This document shows positions 47,368 through 59,930 of a DNA stretch of 64,000 bases, piece by piece. This DNA comes from Hypoxylon rubiginosum (lineage: Eukaryota > Ascomycota > Sordariomycetes > Xylariales > Hypoxylaceae): positions 558,001 to 622,000 of the forward strand of contig CADCXA010000006.1 in the NCBI GenBank assembly GCA_902806565.1, read 5' to 3'. Both the position numbers and the translations under genes were made by a program. The notes beneath the pieces were generated by a model that worked only from the letters and a program-made list of their open reading frames with translations, made no database searches and was not told where the DNA came from. Each line of letters starts with the position of its first letter. Positions within the stretch are counted from its first letter, which is position 1.

Positions 47368-50300
47368 CCTTTCGTCGCGCAGGAACTGCTTATTTCGATG
47401 GTCTAGTTGCGTTGTCGACAGAGACTCGGATCGGAATGTAGCGAGACTGGAGGATACGGGGGAAAATTGTGTAGAGAGGAGCCCCGCTACGTTAGCTACC
47501 CTCGCCCGGTGACTACGTCAGACCAGAAACAGAAACTAAGGTTAAGGGAATTGATTGTGACCGATCGCGCGACCGCGGATGGCCAAGGTTGAGACAGGAA
47601 ACCAGTTTTCGTCAATAGAAGTGCGAAATAGCCGTCAAAATTGAAGTATCGTTAAAGGGCTTGATATGGTAAGGAGATTGAATTGCTACAAATCTCATGA
47701 CTCAAATCGCATTGGAACATACAAGTCGGGACGCGCTTACGACCTTGTCAACTCTGACGAGACCAGAATGCGAGATTGATTGCTTGGGAAGCGCAGGTCT
47801 TGTGTGGCTGAGCACTCGGATCAAGTCACTAGAGGATGTACTGGGTACCTTGTACCGCGGTGCCAAATCGGCATAGTCAGGTGTCATTAGCAAGCATTTA
47901 CAAGTACCAGTTACATGCACGTCTTCAAGGATTGCCGCAGTTCCTGAGTTGGATAACAGGGTGATGGCCTGTTATCCGGAGCTAGAATGTCGAGCTTTAA
48001 AACAAAGTTGCAAGCCACGTGCGGGTAAGTGGCTATTATTACATCTATACATCTATACATCTAGTTACGTCCCTGTTGTTATGCCTTCTTCCTCCGTGCT
48101 TCCCGGCGCATTTTAGGTATCAGAATAGAGAAACGAATCGTGATTCACAACATCTTTGAATGTGGCACCAATTCTAATAGAGACCACCAAAATCCTACCC
48201 GTCCCAGATATAAAGATGCGCGTCATCCTTCGATCGTAGGCGTCGTAGGTACCGGAGAACATCCATCCGGCAGCATAATCATGCATATTATCCGCTTCGA
48301 CTTTGGTTTTCCCTTGGTTCCCTCATTCAAGCTCTTTAGTTGATGCGTTGATTGGACATTGCCCCTTACTAGCTTACGAACGAATAGGTATTGACGAGTG
48401 CCTAGAAATCCAATGCGACCTGAAGATTGTGGCGGTGCAACTAGCTTCTCATTGGCAGATATGAAGGATCAAGGAATATCTCATTGCCACTGAGACTACG
48501 TGATTTCTTCCGCATCTTGACACCCGACATGTAGGTAGGCTATTACGATGTCCAGAGTGATATATTCGATGTGTGGCCTCGAACCAGATATTCAATGGAG
48601 ACGCTTGAGATTGCCTACTCGATTATATGAGTCTTGGTGGTAGTCATCTCGTGAGATTTTCGAGACCTGAGAACTTGCCTCCATTGGTTGTCTCTTGCAT
48701 ATACGGCACCCACAGAAACTTTCCAGAAGACTTCTTATATGCAGATGAATTCGATCACCTAAGTCTATTGATGAGATCAGATTTCGATGATCTGACAAGG
48801 ATATCTCTACCTACTGCCAACTACGTTCCGAGCGCAGCACGGCAACATCCAATGCAACCCAACCGTGCTTCAACGACTGGAGGATATAGTCATTCTAACT
48901 AATTTATTGCGCAGTCGAAGCCATGGGTCTCCGAATCTGATATTGCCGAGTATAAATGGTACTCAATTGTTACTGGAGGGTGCGAAACTTGAGACTTTCT
49001 AAGAGACCTTTAATCTAGCCCTCGAACATTGACATAACTCCTATAATCGCTGTGCATATTCTACATTTCAATAAGAGAGGTATACACATATCAGAAATAT
49101 CAGAAATTGTGTTTGCGTACAGAAGCGTAATATTGAAGTTGAGCGTTTACTCCGCTATAGATTGAGATCTTTTAGGAGGCTGGTTATTTGGATACCTACC
49201 TCTTAATAGGCCGTGAGCATACTTGTCTTCGTAAGAGAGTCGATAGTCTCATCTAGGGATGTCTCTGGCGCGTGTAATATCAAGACTATATATCGAATGA
49301 TCGAATGCGGTTATGAAATCAGCTGTTAAGAGTGCTCGGAGAACTCAACTCGAATAAATTTGCAAGTGCTACAGTTAAACAGATGAGAACTAGTCACACT
49401 AAAGTCAACTGCGATACTATATTCAGACAGCGTTGCGCAATGTGGAATCTATCCGTTTGCATATTCCGTAGAAACATGGGTGCTATAGATACCAGGTAGG
49501 TATGTTGATGGTATGGAGGATTCGCTGGTATGGAACGTCGTAGTCCCCTCCTGTCTCACAGACCGCCCGCTTGACTCAGACGGAAGCTATTATTCTAGGA
49601 AACACGGCCGGCGCCGCATACGGCTTTGAGATTTTATTGAGGCGCACGGGGACACGGAAGAGCATCAAAAATGGACTAGATACAGACGCGTTAGTATATG
49701 CTATTAACGCCGGCTTTTCACTAGCGTTTTCTTCTAGTGGCACCCGGTGGACGGAACGTACCTACATAGGGCTGTTTAGAAGTTGATCGCGCAGGGAAAA
49801 AGCGGTAAAGGTAAAGCCGAGAGAGGAAGCCAGGAGACCTATCTGGATTATGGCGTGTACATGATCGCTGTAAGCAGGAAGAGGACATTGTAGGATTCAA
49901 GCTGTGCAACGTCGTGTTCGCAACGCTCTGCACCACTCATCGCCCAGCCATTCCAAGTTCCTTCTCATGCTCGTTCCACGTGGACACCCGACTTGGCTTC
50001 GTGTCAGTGCGGCTGAACTACGAGTCGCGAAGAAAGGTGGCAATTGTATTCCTTTCAAAGATCAAACGGAGAACTGGCCGAGCCGGTGATATGCGGGGGG
50101 GTGGCACCAGTATCATGTCAAAGGCCGGCACCGCCAGTGAGCTCGTGACGCGCAAACTTGTAAACCGCAAGCGTACCAACTACAATACGGGCCAGTCCAG
50201 ACCGGCAGACTAGGCGTTAGAAAGGTGAGAAAGGCTGGGGACTTTTTTATACCTTCGGAACCATTTCGGACTCACGGCTCGGTTCCGAATATGCGGTGTT

Positions 50301-50743
50301 GGTATTGTACGATATTAGTCAGAAGATCAACTGTTGATGTGGGCGAGTATGTAGTAGGTAGTAAGTATGAGTATGAGAGGTATGTACCCGGCTATGAGGG
50401 ATCCTAGCTTGCATGTACGGCAGACGGGTTAGCAAAGCTGACCTTGAAATTCGTATGCCACTGGCTGACATTTTGCGTGACGGCCCCCTGCAGTGTAAGT
50501 GTAATCACGAACATTTCAAGTGGCACAGTCCAGTCAGACAGCTACGATACAATCATCCTATTACATTGTAAGAGATTGCTTCCACGATTGAGTAACCTTA
50601 CAAGAACATACCATATTGACATACCCACAGAGCTCAAGTGTCGTAAGGGAGCGTCAAGACAAAGGCGATGGCATCGTATTCCGTAAAATCTTCATTGATG
50701 CTCAGATGCTCATTGATGCTATGTAAATTAAACGGCTTCAATT

Positions 50744-50812
50744 ACCCCGAGGCTTTCCCCAGGGGGATTAGAGCACCCCAGTAACCCCCCCTAGCACCCC
50801 CAAGCTCTCCCC
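50744..50812 (-). repeat. C-rich tract with G-quadruplex potential on the minus strand
   Basis: Six runs of four to seven C lie within about 70 bp (CCCC, CCCC, CCCC, CCCCCCC, CCCCC, CCCC), interrupted by one GGGGG. Not obviously tandem. Confidence 0.65.
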
Positions 50813-52085
50813 AAGTTCTATTCGGCCCGTAGTGGAGCTGCATGAATGGGAGGAGGGAAAGGCGTCGCCACACCGGGCACTAGCTAGTCGTCTTTTTTTC
50901 TCGCCTAAAATGCCACTGACATCATTCCACTATCATGTGCAAGCGAGTACCGAGGCGACCATAATTGTTTTATTCTCGAAGCCGCTGTCGGGTTCCGTGG
51001 GGGGGAAAAGGAGACTGAGACTGAGACAGATTTCAGGTAGATTCGACAGCGAAGATGAGAAAGGCATTGATGGTCGAGATGTTCGAGACAGGCACTTATT
51101 AACTAAGTTTACATCTTACCCCAGGATTTCTGGGGGAGAAGGGAACGTTGATCAGATACGGTTGCATCTTAACTCCTTGGAGATACATGAATCGACCATG
51201 CTCCCGTCCGCTTCACCCAACAGCTTTGCAGCTGCAAAGAACAGATCATTTTGACCCGGCGAAATGCTGATCACTTAAGCTCGATTCATACTGCTCATAC
51301 CGGCGGATTCGAGCCTACCAGACTTTGTTTGCGCGAAAATCAGAAAGTGACCAAAAACTCGAGATGCTGTTGGTCCATTGGTAAAGCCTAAGACATCTAT
51401 CATCCATGCTCCTCTCCACCCCGTCGAGCATTCCAGCGGCCAATAATGGTTCATAATAGCCCATTTATGGTCCTTTTGCTCATAGATTAGCTTGTTACCC
51501 GCATGTCGTGCGACAGTGAGAATTGGGAGCGAACTGGCACGCGTGTGACCTGGAGAAATTTTGTGGACGAGGTGGTTAAGTCCCACTGCGCTGGGAAGGC
51601 CACTGTCACCTTCGATTTGGGCAACACGTACGAGCCCAGCAAGCCTAGCAGGCCAGACGTAGAGTTCCAGACGAGTTCGGGTCAATTTTTGATGTAGAGA
51701 GCCAACGAAACATCCCCGGACAAGGGTTAGAATGCTTGCTTGCCCATGCGGGCCATGCTCCATGCTCGCCATGTTTTCCTCCTCAGCATTCTTTGGTCCT
51801 AGAGCTAGTCTCGTGACGGTCTAGCCCAAGCCTATTTCGTTTAGTTACTGTACAATATTATGTATCGTACATTACATAGCAACATGCAACATACAACATG
51901 GTAGGCATGGTAGACATAGCAGACATAGCAGACACATATAGCAGGAAAGAGACGGCTCTACGCCGATTGCATCCAACGTCAACTCACCCAACTCACCGTG
52001 GTCAGCATGCGTGAGCCGAGAGCGAGAGCAAGGGGTAGATCCACCCCAATCCAAGAATCCAAGGATCCCAAGGATGAATGAGAAT

Positions 52086-52166
52086 CTGGGGATCCGCATT
52101 GCACATCGGAAGCTCATGTCCACCCTGTCCACCACTCGCCAGTCTTCGGGCTGCAACGTCCCCCAG
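52086..52166. promoter_or_regulatory. Possible CreA-like sites upstream of the sugar transporter
   Basis: CTGGGG at 52,086-52,091 and its complement CCCCAG at 52,161-52,166 fit SYGGGG, the binding consensus of the carbon catabolite repressor CreA/CRE1. They lie about 440-520 bp before the start codon. Such short words are common, so this is only suggestive. Confidence 0.25.
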
Positions 52167-52604
52167 ATACATAGAAACATTGAACAAAAATCCAACAACC
52201 CTTAACCCAGGATGGCTGGATGGGTACGCCACAGAAGTACAGAGGTCGGTCCAGTGACCAATATGCTTGCTTTGTTCTAGCAGTCTAGTTGCAAAGCCTG
52301 CAAGCATCAAAGAACCAGGATCCTAGGACCGTCAGACTACCAGACTCGCCAGACTCGCCAGGAAACTTTCCCATAGCCCATAGCCTACCCAAGTCACTTC
52401 AACCCTGTCCCACCCCATCGAACAACCACGACACCACTTCTGCATATAATACGATCGACATCTCTCTCATTTTTCTTTCGTCTTACCTTTACACCTGTTC
52501 TTCATGTTCCTACTCATATCCTTTGGAACCCCTTTGGATCCTTACCTAGTATTAACATAACTTAATGTGTCGTCGCTAATAGACCACGCGAGGTCTTAGA
52601 CATT

Positions 52605-54355
52605 ATGAAGACATTCGGCAATCTTTACGTTATCGCGGCAACGTCCGTTATAGGTAAGCTAACCTTATCCTGCTTACCGACTCCCCCCCTATCTTGTAGC
52701 CTTGCCGTCGCTGGCAGACACTAACTTACTCGACTAGGCGGCGCGCTCTTCGGTTTTGATATCTCGTCTATGAGTGCCATTATCACTACTCAACCCTATA
52801 AATGCCAATTCAATCAACAAGGCAATGATCCGGAAACCGGCCAATGTCGGGGACCCGACGACGTCGTCCAGGGTGGAATCACTGCCGCCATGCCTGGAGG
52901 TTCCTGGCTCGGTGCTCTCATCTCTGGTTTCCTCTCTGACAGGTTTGGTCGAAAGACCTCTATTCAGATCGGTGCTCTCATCTGGTTAGCATTCCACGCG
53001 ACATATTCCCAGTCACTAGTAGATTTGATCTAACAATGCGAATGTACAGGGTCGTCGGCTCTATCCTTGTTTGCGCTTCCCAGAACATCGGCATGCTAAT
53101 TGTCGGTCGTATCATCAACGGTCTCAGTGTGGGTATCTGCTCTGCTCAAGTTCCCGTCTACATCTCCGAACTGTCGCCCCCGTCGAAGAGAGGTCGGTTT
53201 ATCGGAATGCAACAATGGGCAATTACCTGGGGTATTGCCATCATGTTCTTCCTTTGCTACGGCTCTCACTTTATCGACGGACAGGCAGCCTTCCGTCTCC
53301 CGTGGGGTCTACAGATGATCCCGGCTATCCTGCTCTTCCTCGGCATGCTGGTTCTTCCCGAGTCACCCCGTTGGTTGGCGAAGCGCGATCGCTGGGAAGA
53401 AGCCAAAAGCGTGCTCGTCTTGGTCCACGGAAAAGGCGATCCTCACTCTCCGCTCGTCGCGAGGGAGATGGCAGAAATCAGGGAAGTGGTCGAGTTCGAG
53501 CGTCAAAACTCCGACGTATCTTACTTGGAATTGCTCAAACCAGCAATGATTAACCGAACCCACATCGGTCTCTTCACACAGATCTGGTCGCAGCTCACGG
53601 GCATGAACGTGATGATGTACTACATCTCTTACATCTTCACCATGGCCGGCCAGGGCAGTGATCTGCTGCCCAGCGGTATCCAATTCATCATCAACGTCGT
53701 CATGACTATCCCGGCTCTCATCTGGCTTGACAGGTGGGGTCGTCGCCCGACTATGCTTGTCGGTGCGTTCTTCATGACGCTTTGGCTCTGCGTCAATGCC
53801 GGTCTGTTCGCAGTCTATTCTCGTCCGGCCACCCCCGCCGACCACTTTGACACCGCTGCCATTTCGATGGTCATTAGCGGTAGACCCGCCACTGCCGTGA
53901 TTGCCAGCACCTACCTATTCGTCGCGTCCTATGCTCCAACTTGGGGACCGGTGTCTTGGACATACCCGGCCGAGCTCTACCCGCTGCGTGTGCGTGGCAA
54001 GGCTGTCGCCTTGGCTACGTCTGCCAACTGGGCCTTCAACTTTGCTCTCGCATACTTCGTTCCACCCGCCTTCGCCAGCATCACCTGGAAGACGTACGTC
54101 CTATTTGCGGTGTTCTGCTTCTGCATGTTCTTCCATGTGTTCTTCCTATTCCCCGAGACGGGCAATAAGACACTGGAGGAGGTTGCGGCTATGTTCGAGG
54201 ACACCAGCCCAGGCTCTTTCAAGTACATTGGTATCCCAGCCTGGAAGACGCACAACGACCGTTCCATCATCAGACTTGAACGTAACCTTATTAGTTCCGA
54301 GGAGAAGATCGCCATCGAACATAAAATTACCGAGCCCAACGAGCCCAAGGTGTAA
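52605..54355 (+). CDS. MFS sugar transporter (hexose-type)
   Basis: Three exons (52,605-52,653, 52,738-52,984, 53,050-54,355) give 533 aa, normal for fungal sugar transporters. The first exon MKTFGNLYVIAATSV runs into GGALFGFDISSMSA, the first membrane segment. Family signatures follow: DRFGRKTS in loop 2-3, GRIINGLSVGICSAQVPVYI, SELSPPSKRGR, PESPRWLAKRDR before the central loop, LDRWGRRPTM in the second half and PETGNKTLEEV at the end. Twelve membrane spans are expected. The second donor is GTTAGC, slightly unusual, but the splice restores IWVVGSIL. It should import a monosaccharide or small sugar with protons at the plasma membrane. The closest subgroup cannot be assigned here. SYGGGG-type CreA-like sites lie upstream. 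Confidence 0.93.
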
Positions 54356-55237
54356 AAATTGCGAATCCAATACCGGTGTTTGTTTGCGACTGGAAGTAGG
54401 ATAGGGGATGGGCGTTGGTTACAAACCTTCCTCAATAGGAAGTAAACATCTCTATTGTTGTTAATATGGTATCCCAGGACATAACGTAGGTATCACTATT
54501 ATAGGAGTTTGATAAGCAGGTAAATAGCCTGGTTGTGTTATACCCAAAATCAATACCGAGTACTATTGAAATAGTAACAATCCTGTTGATCACAGTTTTA
54601 AATGCATCTGTGAGAACGCGTACCCCCTATTTATGGTAGGAAGTGGCTTGACTAGCTAGCTAGCTAATATCTTAGTAAACATACCATCAAGGTAAAAAAA
54701 AAAGCTTCAGTGTTCGCGATTGGAGACCTCAATGCCGCGCGGTTAGTAAGTGACTTTGCCTTCATATATGAATAGCATCTTTTTTTTACATAACAACGGA
54801 AACGCTTGCTAGTGGGCGAGTAATGGGTTAACGAGGTGTTTATTTTGGGTAGCGGCTAAAGGGGTCTTAGCTGTGCAGCTGCGGGGTACTATTGTTATGC
54901 CTCGTTACTCGCTAGCGTGATTCAGCTTCGCCCGAATATTCATCTACCCGGCACGAGTCTATAAGACTATCATGGTAAGCCTGGAGGTATTCCTTAGGTA
55001 TTCCTTAGCGGTGCACCACACCCCGAAATCCACCCCGAAATCAGCCTCGCCAGTAGCCTGATCGCTCCCAATCTCCCCATCTCGATCTCGTCCTTCATGA
55101 CCTTCCTTTGGCATCATTGGCGTTCCCATCATAGCGCAGACGAAGACGAGTTCGAATTGTTAGGCCTTTGCGACTTACCTGATCGTTCCAATTCTAGCTA
55201 AGAGTCTCTGTCGTCTCCCGCCACCAATTGACTGCCG
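54356..55237. other. Intergenic region with a small inverted-repeat relic
   Basis: Between the transporter and the caspase-like gene. Contains CTAGCTAGCTAGCTA near 54,650 and the inverted repeat at 54,803-54,920. Confidence 0.5.
54803..54920. mobile_element. Candidate small fold-back element
   Basis: GCTAGTGGGCGAGTAATGGG...AACGAGG on the left is the approximate inverse of CCTCGTTACTCGCTAGC on the right, with a few inserted bases in the left arm, around a centre containing AGCTGTGCAGCT. About 118 bp, non-coding. No clear target duplication, so the class is open. Confidence 0.4.
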
Positions 55238-57994
55238 ATGGATCAGCCGGCGGCAAAGAAGAGAAGGCTGGCTCCTAAGATTGAGGCTCAAGCAAGCCCA
55301 CCGCATCCGCCCCCATTCCCCCAAGAACCTGTAGGCATAGGCATATTCAATTGACGTAGGCATTGGCCGTCGGCTCACATGGATAGGTCCAACCTGCGCC
55401 CCATTATGTCCAGGAGCCGCTTCCACCGCCTCCAGAGAGACATGAGTTCGAGTCGTTTGCGAGACATCTGCAAGATGCCGCTATGCTTATATATCGACAA
55501 ACCCAAAAGTCGCCTTATACCGATGCATCCGTCCTCATTCTACGCTGGGAAGATGACAATGCTATTGAGCACGACCTCGTTGCCCTCGACCAAGTTCTCC
55601 GCGAACGGTATAATTACCGCACCGAACGCTTCGACATACCCAGTGTTACCAATGCCAGCATCAAATTAGGTGTTCGAGTAGCGTCTTTCCTCGAGCACGC
55701 AAGCCCCGACCATCTCTTAATAATATACTACGCGGGGTTTGGCTATGTTGGCGTAGATAGCCAACTGTACTGGGCCAGGTAGGTTACTTATCACCGGGTG
55801 GGTTAGTTATTCTAACACATTCATCAGCAACCCAGCAATCGCCACCCCGAAACTGAAATGGAGTGGAATTCGCTGTCTGTTCGAAGACGCGCAGTCTGAT
55901 ATGCTTTTACTTCTTGATACTTGCGCCGTAAAAGAGCAAGCGAATCCCGACGGCAACAGCGCCAAGCAAATCATTGCCATGAGTGCCCCCGAACACTATT
56001 CCCGGGACCATGTCTCTCGATCTTTCACATCCCACGTTACTGAAGCGTTGGCCAAGCTTAGCGCCGGGAGGCCTTTTACTGCTGAGAATCTGTATCACGA
56101 AGTTGCTTTCCAGAGAAAGCAAGATTTGATACAAGCGTCGGGACTGACCAACGGAGCGAGCAAGAATATAACGTTTAACGAAAGGCTACCGGTATTATAC
56201 ACAATAAGCCCTGGTAAGGGCCAAGGTATCTCTCTTTCTCCTCTCCCTCCAAGCGCCGATCCACAATTACGGTCCCCGCGAGTAGGAGTAGACGGAGATG
56301 CCCAGCTATTGAGGGCCTTCCGGGAAGACCCTGCCATCCACCCTAGCGCCATCGCGGACTTGACGTTCGATGAACCCAGAGTTCTAGTCTGTACTACTTT
56401 CGTTGGCGAAGCCAGTCCGGACATGTCTTCTTTCAATCACTGGCTTCATAATGCCCCTCCTATTGCTTCTAAAATCGCCGTCGAAGGCATGTTCCTAGGA
56501 CCACCAACGATGTTACTCATATCGATGCCTCTGCCGGTCTGGAATGTTGTGCAGCATGATAAGGTCTGCTGCTTCCTAGGCTACGTTAACTCTCATAACA
56601 TGACCCATCTATATAATAAGTTGGTTGGGTCTGTTTCCGTTAATAGGGCGTCGGCAAAGGATATCGAAGATAGCAGGATGCTTCTCGAAGCGCGAGAAAT
56701 AGCAGCGACCACGCCAGTCGCCCGCCGGCATGAACTGCCTAATCATGCCCAATATCGACCTGAGACACCTATTCGCCCAGAGAGCATAGGAAGACCTGAT
56801 CCAATGAGCTTACCTCAACCGTCTGTTGCTTCTAATATCTCATATGCCAGCTCGACGCCTGGGACCGCCATAACCAACAAAAATGATGTCGAGGATTCTG
56901 CTGAGATGCAGGAAGCTGCTGAGCAACTCAAGGCTCTGAGCCACGTACGACACCTGAGTAGCGATAATGGTTCTATTGCGCATGCACAACCGACGCCTGC
57001 AGATAGCATAGCCACCACGAGGCACGACGCGGTCTCGCCACACGACGCGAATGAGTCTGGGGCAGACGAAACTCATTTTAGTCCAGAATTCTCGACGCCG
57101 TCGTCGCGGCCTAAACAACCGCGTCGGTCGCTGCAAAAGCAAACACCGAAGCTAGAAACTCGCTGTAACCTTTGTAGCCATGCCCCCTTCAAGGACTCGT
57201 CATCGCTCCGCAAGCACATTGCTGCTGCTCATACGCGTCCATTCCCCTGCGCCTTTGCATTTGCTGGTTGCACAAGTACATTTGGGTCTAAGAACGAATG
57301 GAAAAGGCACATTGCCTCGCAGCATCTATGTCTCCAATATTATCGATGTTCTTCTTGCCCACAGAGCACAGTTGAGGGGAAAGGTAACGAATTCAATCGC
57401 AAGGATCTCTTTACACAGCATCTCCGGCGTATGCATGCCCCCTTTGCTATCAAGAAGGCTATCGCCAAGGGGGATAGTAAACTGCAGGTGGATTGGGAGA
57501 CTCACGTCAAGGAGATGCAACAGTCGTGTCTTGTGACGCGAAGACAACCTCCACAGAGATCGTCCTGTCCTAAGCCGGACTGTGCAAGTGTTTTTGAAGG
57601 ACCCACCTCTTGGGATGAGTGGACCGAGCACGTTGGAAGGCACATGGAGAAGGGCGAAGCGGGCCGGCTCGGGGTTGATCGCCTTCTAGCAAAATGGGCT
57701 TTGGACGAAGGCATTATCGAGCGCAAGGACGACGGCGAATATCGACTTTGCAGCGGGACTGGTACCAACCCCGAAAGGGATTCGATTGGCAACAATACCG
57801 AGTACCAATCAGATGGAAATAAACGCGATCGAGATCGAGATCGCGAGCGTGAACGTGAACGTGAGCGTGAACGTGAAAAGGACTTGGACCGGGGACGGGA
57901 TCTGGATCATGATCGAGATCGAGACCGAGATCCAGAAGATCGCACAATAATAGCAGCAAGTACGATGGTCGATAAAATGGACCTGGACGAATAA
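55238..57994 (+). CDS. Caspase-like (C14-type) protein with C2H2 zinc fingers
   Basis: Three exons (55,238-55,330, 55,387-55,778, 55,828-57,994) give 883 aa. The start MDQPAAKKRRLAPK carries a basic, nuclear-localisation-like cluster. A caspase-like fold spans about residues 45-270. Where active relatives have YYAGHG it has YYAGFG (145-150, Phe149 at the His position), but DTC with Cys194 remains. A middle module (KIAVEGMFLGPPTMLLISMP...) is followed by a disordered region and C2H2-type fingers from about 608 (CNLC...HIAAAH, then CAFAFAGC...HIASQH). The C-terminus is an Arg/Asp/Glu repeat tail. Similar architectures occur in filamentous fungi. Without the His it is probably not a protease. 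A nuclear regulatory role is an inference. Confidence 0.87.
57823..57940 (+). repeat. In-frame charged hexamer repeats at the 3' end of the caspase-like gene
   Basis: CGAGAT/CGTGAA-type hexamers encode a run of alternating Arg with Asp or Glu. Length variation between strains is likely for such a tract. Confidence 0.8.
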
Positions 57995-59750
57995 CACTAG
58001 CCTATATGTACCGAAACTACTCGAAAGGCAAATCGAATATTGACGAGAGTAATACCAACGGGAATGGGTATGGAGGTGTCTCACAAAAGCGTAGGAGGGG
58101 ATCTGGCGGCTGGCTCACGAATTTTCTTCCATCATTTACCGAGTGTACCGCCCTGCTAGATGTTATGTGGCAATGACTGACGTCTCCTTTTCTTTTGGTT
58201 GAGCGCAAACTAGGAACGACTGTACGACTATTATACCACTTTTTCGAGCATTGCCTCTTAGCGAATGACGCACCTGGTTGGTTGGCTGACTGTTTGATGT
58301 TTGCGATATAGAGATGAAAGGGGGTAAGGTTGCGCATGCTTTACTTAGGTACCTAGGCATACTGTTATATAGATCAACTTGGCCGTTGTATAAAGTACAT
58401 TACGATTTTGAACAATGCCGGATTTATGCAACTTCGTCGAGCTTCATCTCAGGTTGGTCCCCAGGTTGGTCCCCCGCTAAGATTCTGTCACTTTTCTCCA
58501 ACGAGCGGTGCGGGTTGGGGAGAACTACCCATCCCTTGCGAGCCCAACTATGGGTGACCCTAACCCTCGGATCCGTGGTGGCGGACCCGTTACCTTGGGA
58601 CGCTTGGAGACACCCTTGACACTTCGACAGCGCGGGTGGCACGATCTGAAAGGAGCTTGCCAGAATGAGCATCCCGTTTTTCTTAAACCTGAGCAGTTGT
58701 ACGATGATGTCGTCACCGAGAATGTTCAAACTAGTATCTTCATCAGCCACAAATAATGGCATGTTTAACTAATTGCCCCAAGTACCGTATGAGTGAAGAA
58801 AGTGGACGTAATATTGTTTACCGCTGCTAGCCACTTTCTCATCATAAGTCACGCAAAGTTATAGGCAGAGAGATTCTACTACGATGGTCCCAGGTCGCGA
58901 TTTAAAAGTCTACTTCTCGATGCACACAACACACAGCCTTTTACCCTCATTTCTCCATGATCTAACTCGGGTCAGCCGGCGAAATAGAATCTTGCCTGGG
59001 GTCTTTCGTCGTCGATAGTCTTGGGGAGACGAGCCCAAGCCTAGTCATATTCTCCACATCGTGAAATTTAAACCGAGATAAACAAGCTTATAATAGGGGG
59101 AAATTATACATGGAGCAGACCGACTTCAGTTCGCCCTTCCAGCCCTTTGTATTGGTAAAAAAAAAAGCATGGCAGGGGAGCTCTGCGGGGAAGCTTCTTT
59201 GTGGCCCCATGCGGAGACGAAGCCGGACGAGAAACTTTTCCAGGTACTCGACCCCGCTTAGTAGTTCCTTTGTCCACAAAAGAAAAGAAAAAAAAGGTCC
59301 GGGGAAGCTCCGCAAAAACGCCGTCGATTCGAAGTGAAAAGAAGAAAGCTCCAACATCCAGTCCAGCTCACCTGATCTTTAGACGTCACTAACAACGCGA
59401 CACAAGACTTAGGTAGGTAGTTAGCCAAGTCGGCTCATCTTGGTAAACACTACGATGGCCGAAGGAATGCCGACGATCTCAGTGAGCTGGGTCCATCATA
59501 CAATTTAGTAGTGATGGGCTTCACAGCTAGCTCGCTAGCCCTACTCTGCCAGGCAGCAAACATTTTTACTTGCTTGGCATCGTAATGCTTGGGAACTCGA
59601 AGCTAGACCGCCGCATTCGAAAGGGCGGAGTTCGAGCGGAGTAGAAATTAAGAATGTTGGGGTATATGCGGGGATTGAGAGAAGGCCTGGCTAGTACTTA
59701 CTATCACGCTACTACGTTGTATAATTTCAAGAGCGTACCTCGGTGATTAC

Positions 59751-59774
59751 GTAGGTAGGTAGGTAGGTAGGTAA
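59751..59774 (+). repeat. (GTAG)n microsatellite
   Basis: About six GTAG tetramers, directly before the TATA-like stretch upstream of the glucosidase gene. Confidence 0.85.
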
Positions 59775-59779
59775 GTATG

Positions 59780-59789
59780 TATATATATA
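59780..59789 (+). promoter_or_regulatory. TATA-like element of the GH31 gene
   Basis: TATATATATA about 145 bp before the start codon at 59,931, a usual distance for fungal core promoters. A GCGGGG (59,668-59,673) fitting the CreA consensus lies 110 bp further upstream. Confidence 0.4.
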
Positions 59790-59930
59790 CGAGCTCTACG
59801 CCAACTCCGTGTTGTACGGCATCGTGAACCGTGAATTCGGGTTATGCCATTTTCACCCTACCGGTACCGCCTCTCCTACACGTGGGTTTGCTTCAGCGAG
59901 TGACACACAAGTGTCCCATATCGCATTAAA

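Larger units (their letters stand above)
47368..52604. other. 5.2-kb gene-poor stretch
   Basis: No frame here has motif, splice or composition support. Frames of 140 codons (50,832-51,254) and 165 codons (minus, 51,275-51,772) are unsupported. It holds the C-rich tract at 50,744-50,812, short imperfect repeats (ACATCTAT near 48,045, AGACATAGC near 51,910) and the promoter region of the sugar transporter. It may include decayed sequence, but I cannot identify any parent gene. Confidence 0.5.
57995..59930. other. Intergenic region, nothing recognised except promoter repeats
   Basis: About 1.9 kb. The 3' flank of the caspase-like gene and the promoter of the GH31 gene. Frames in it are short and lack support. 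Confidence 0.5.

Noticed and set aside
51290..51320. B-box-like GGCTCGAATCC on the minus strand
   Set aside because: No matching T stem, A box or acceptor stem nearby.
50832..51772. Two unassigned frames (140 codons plus, 165 codons minus)
   Set aside because: No motif, splice context or domain. Length alone is compatible with chance in sequence of this composition.
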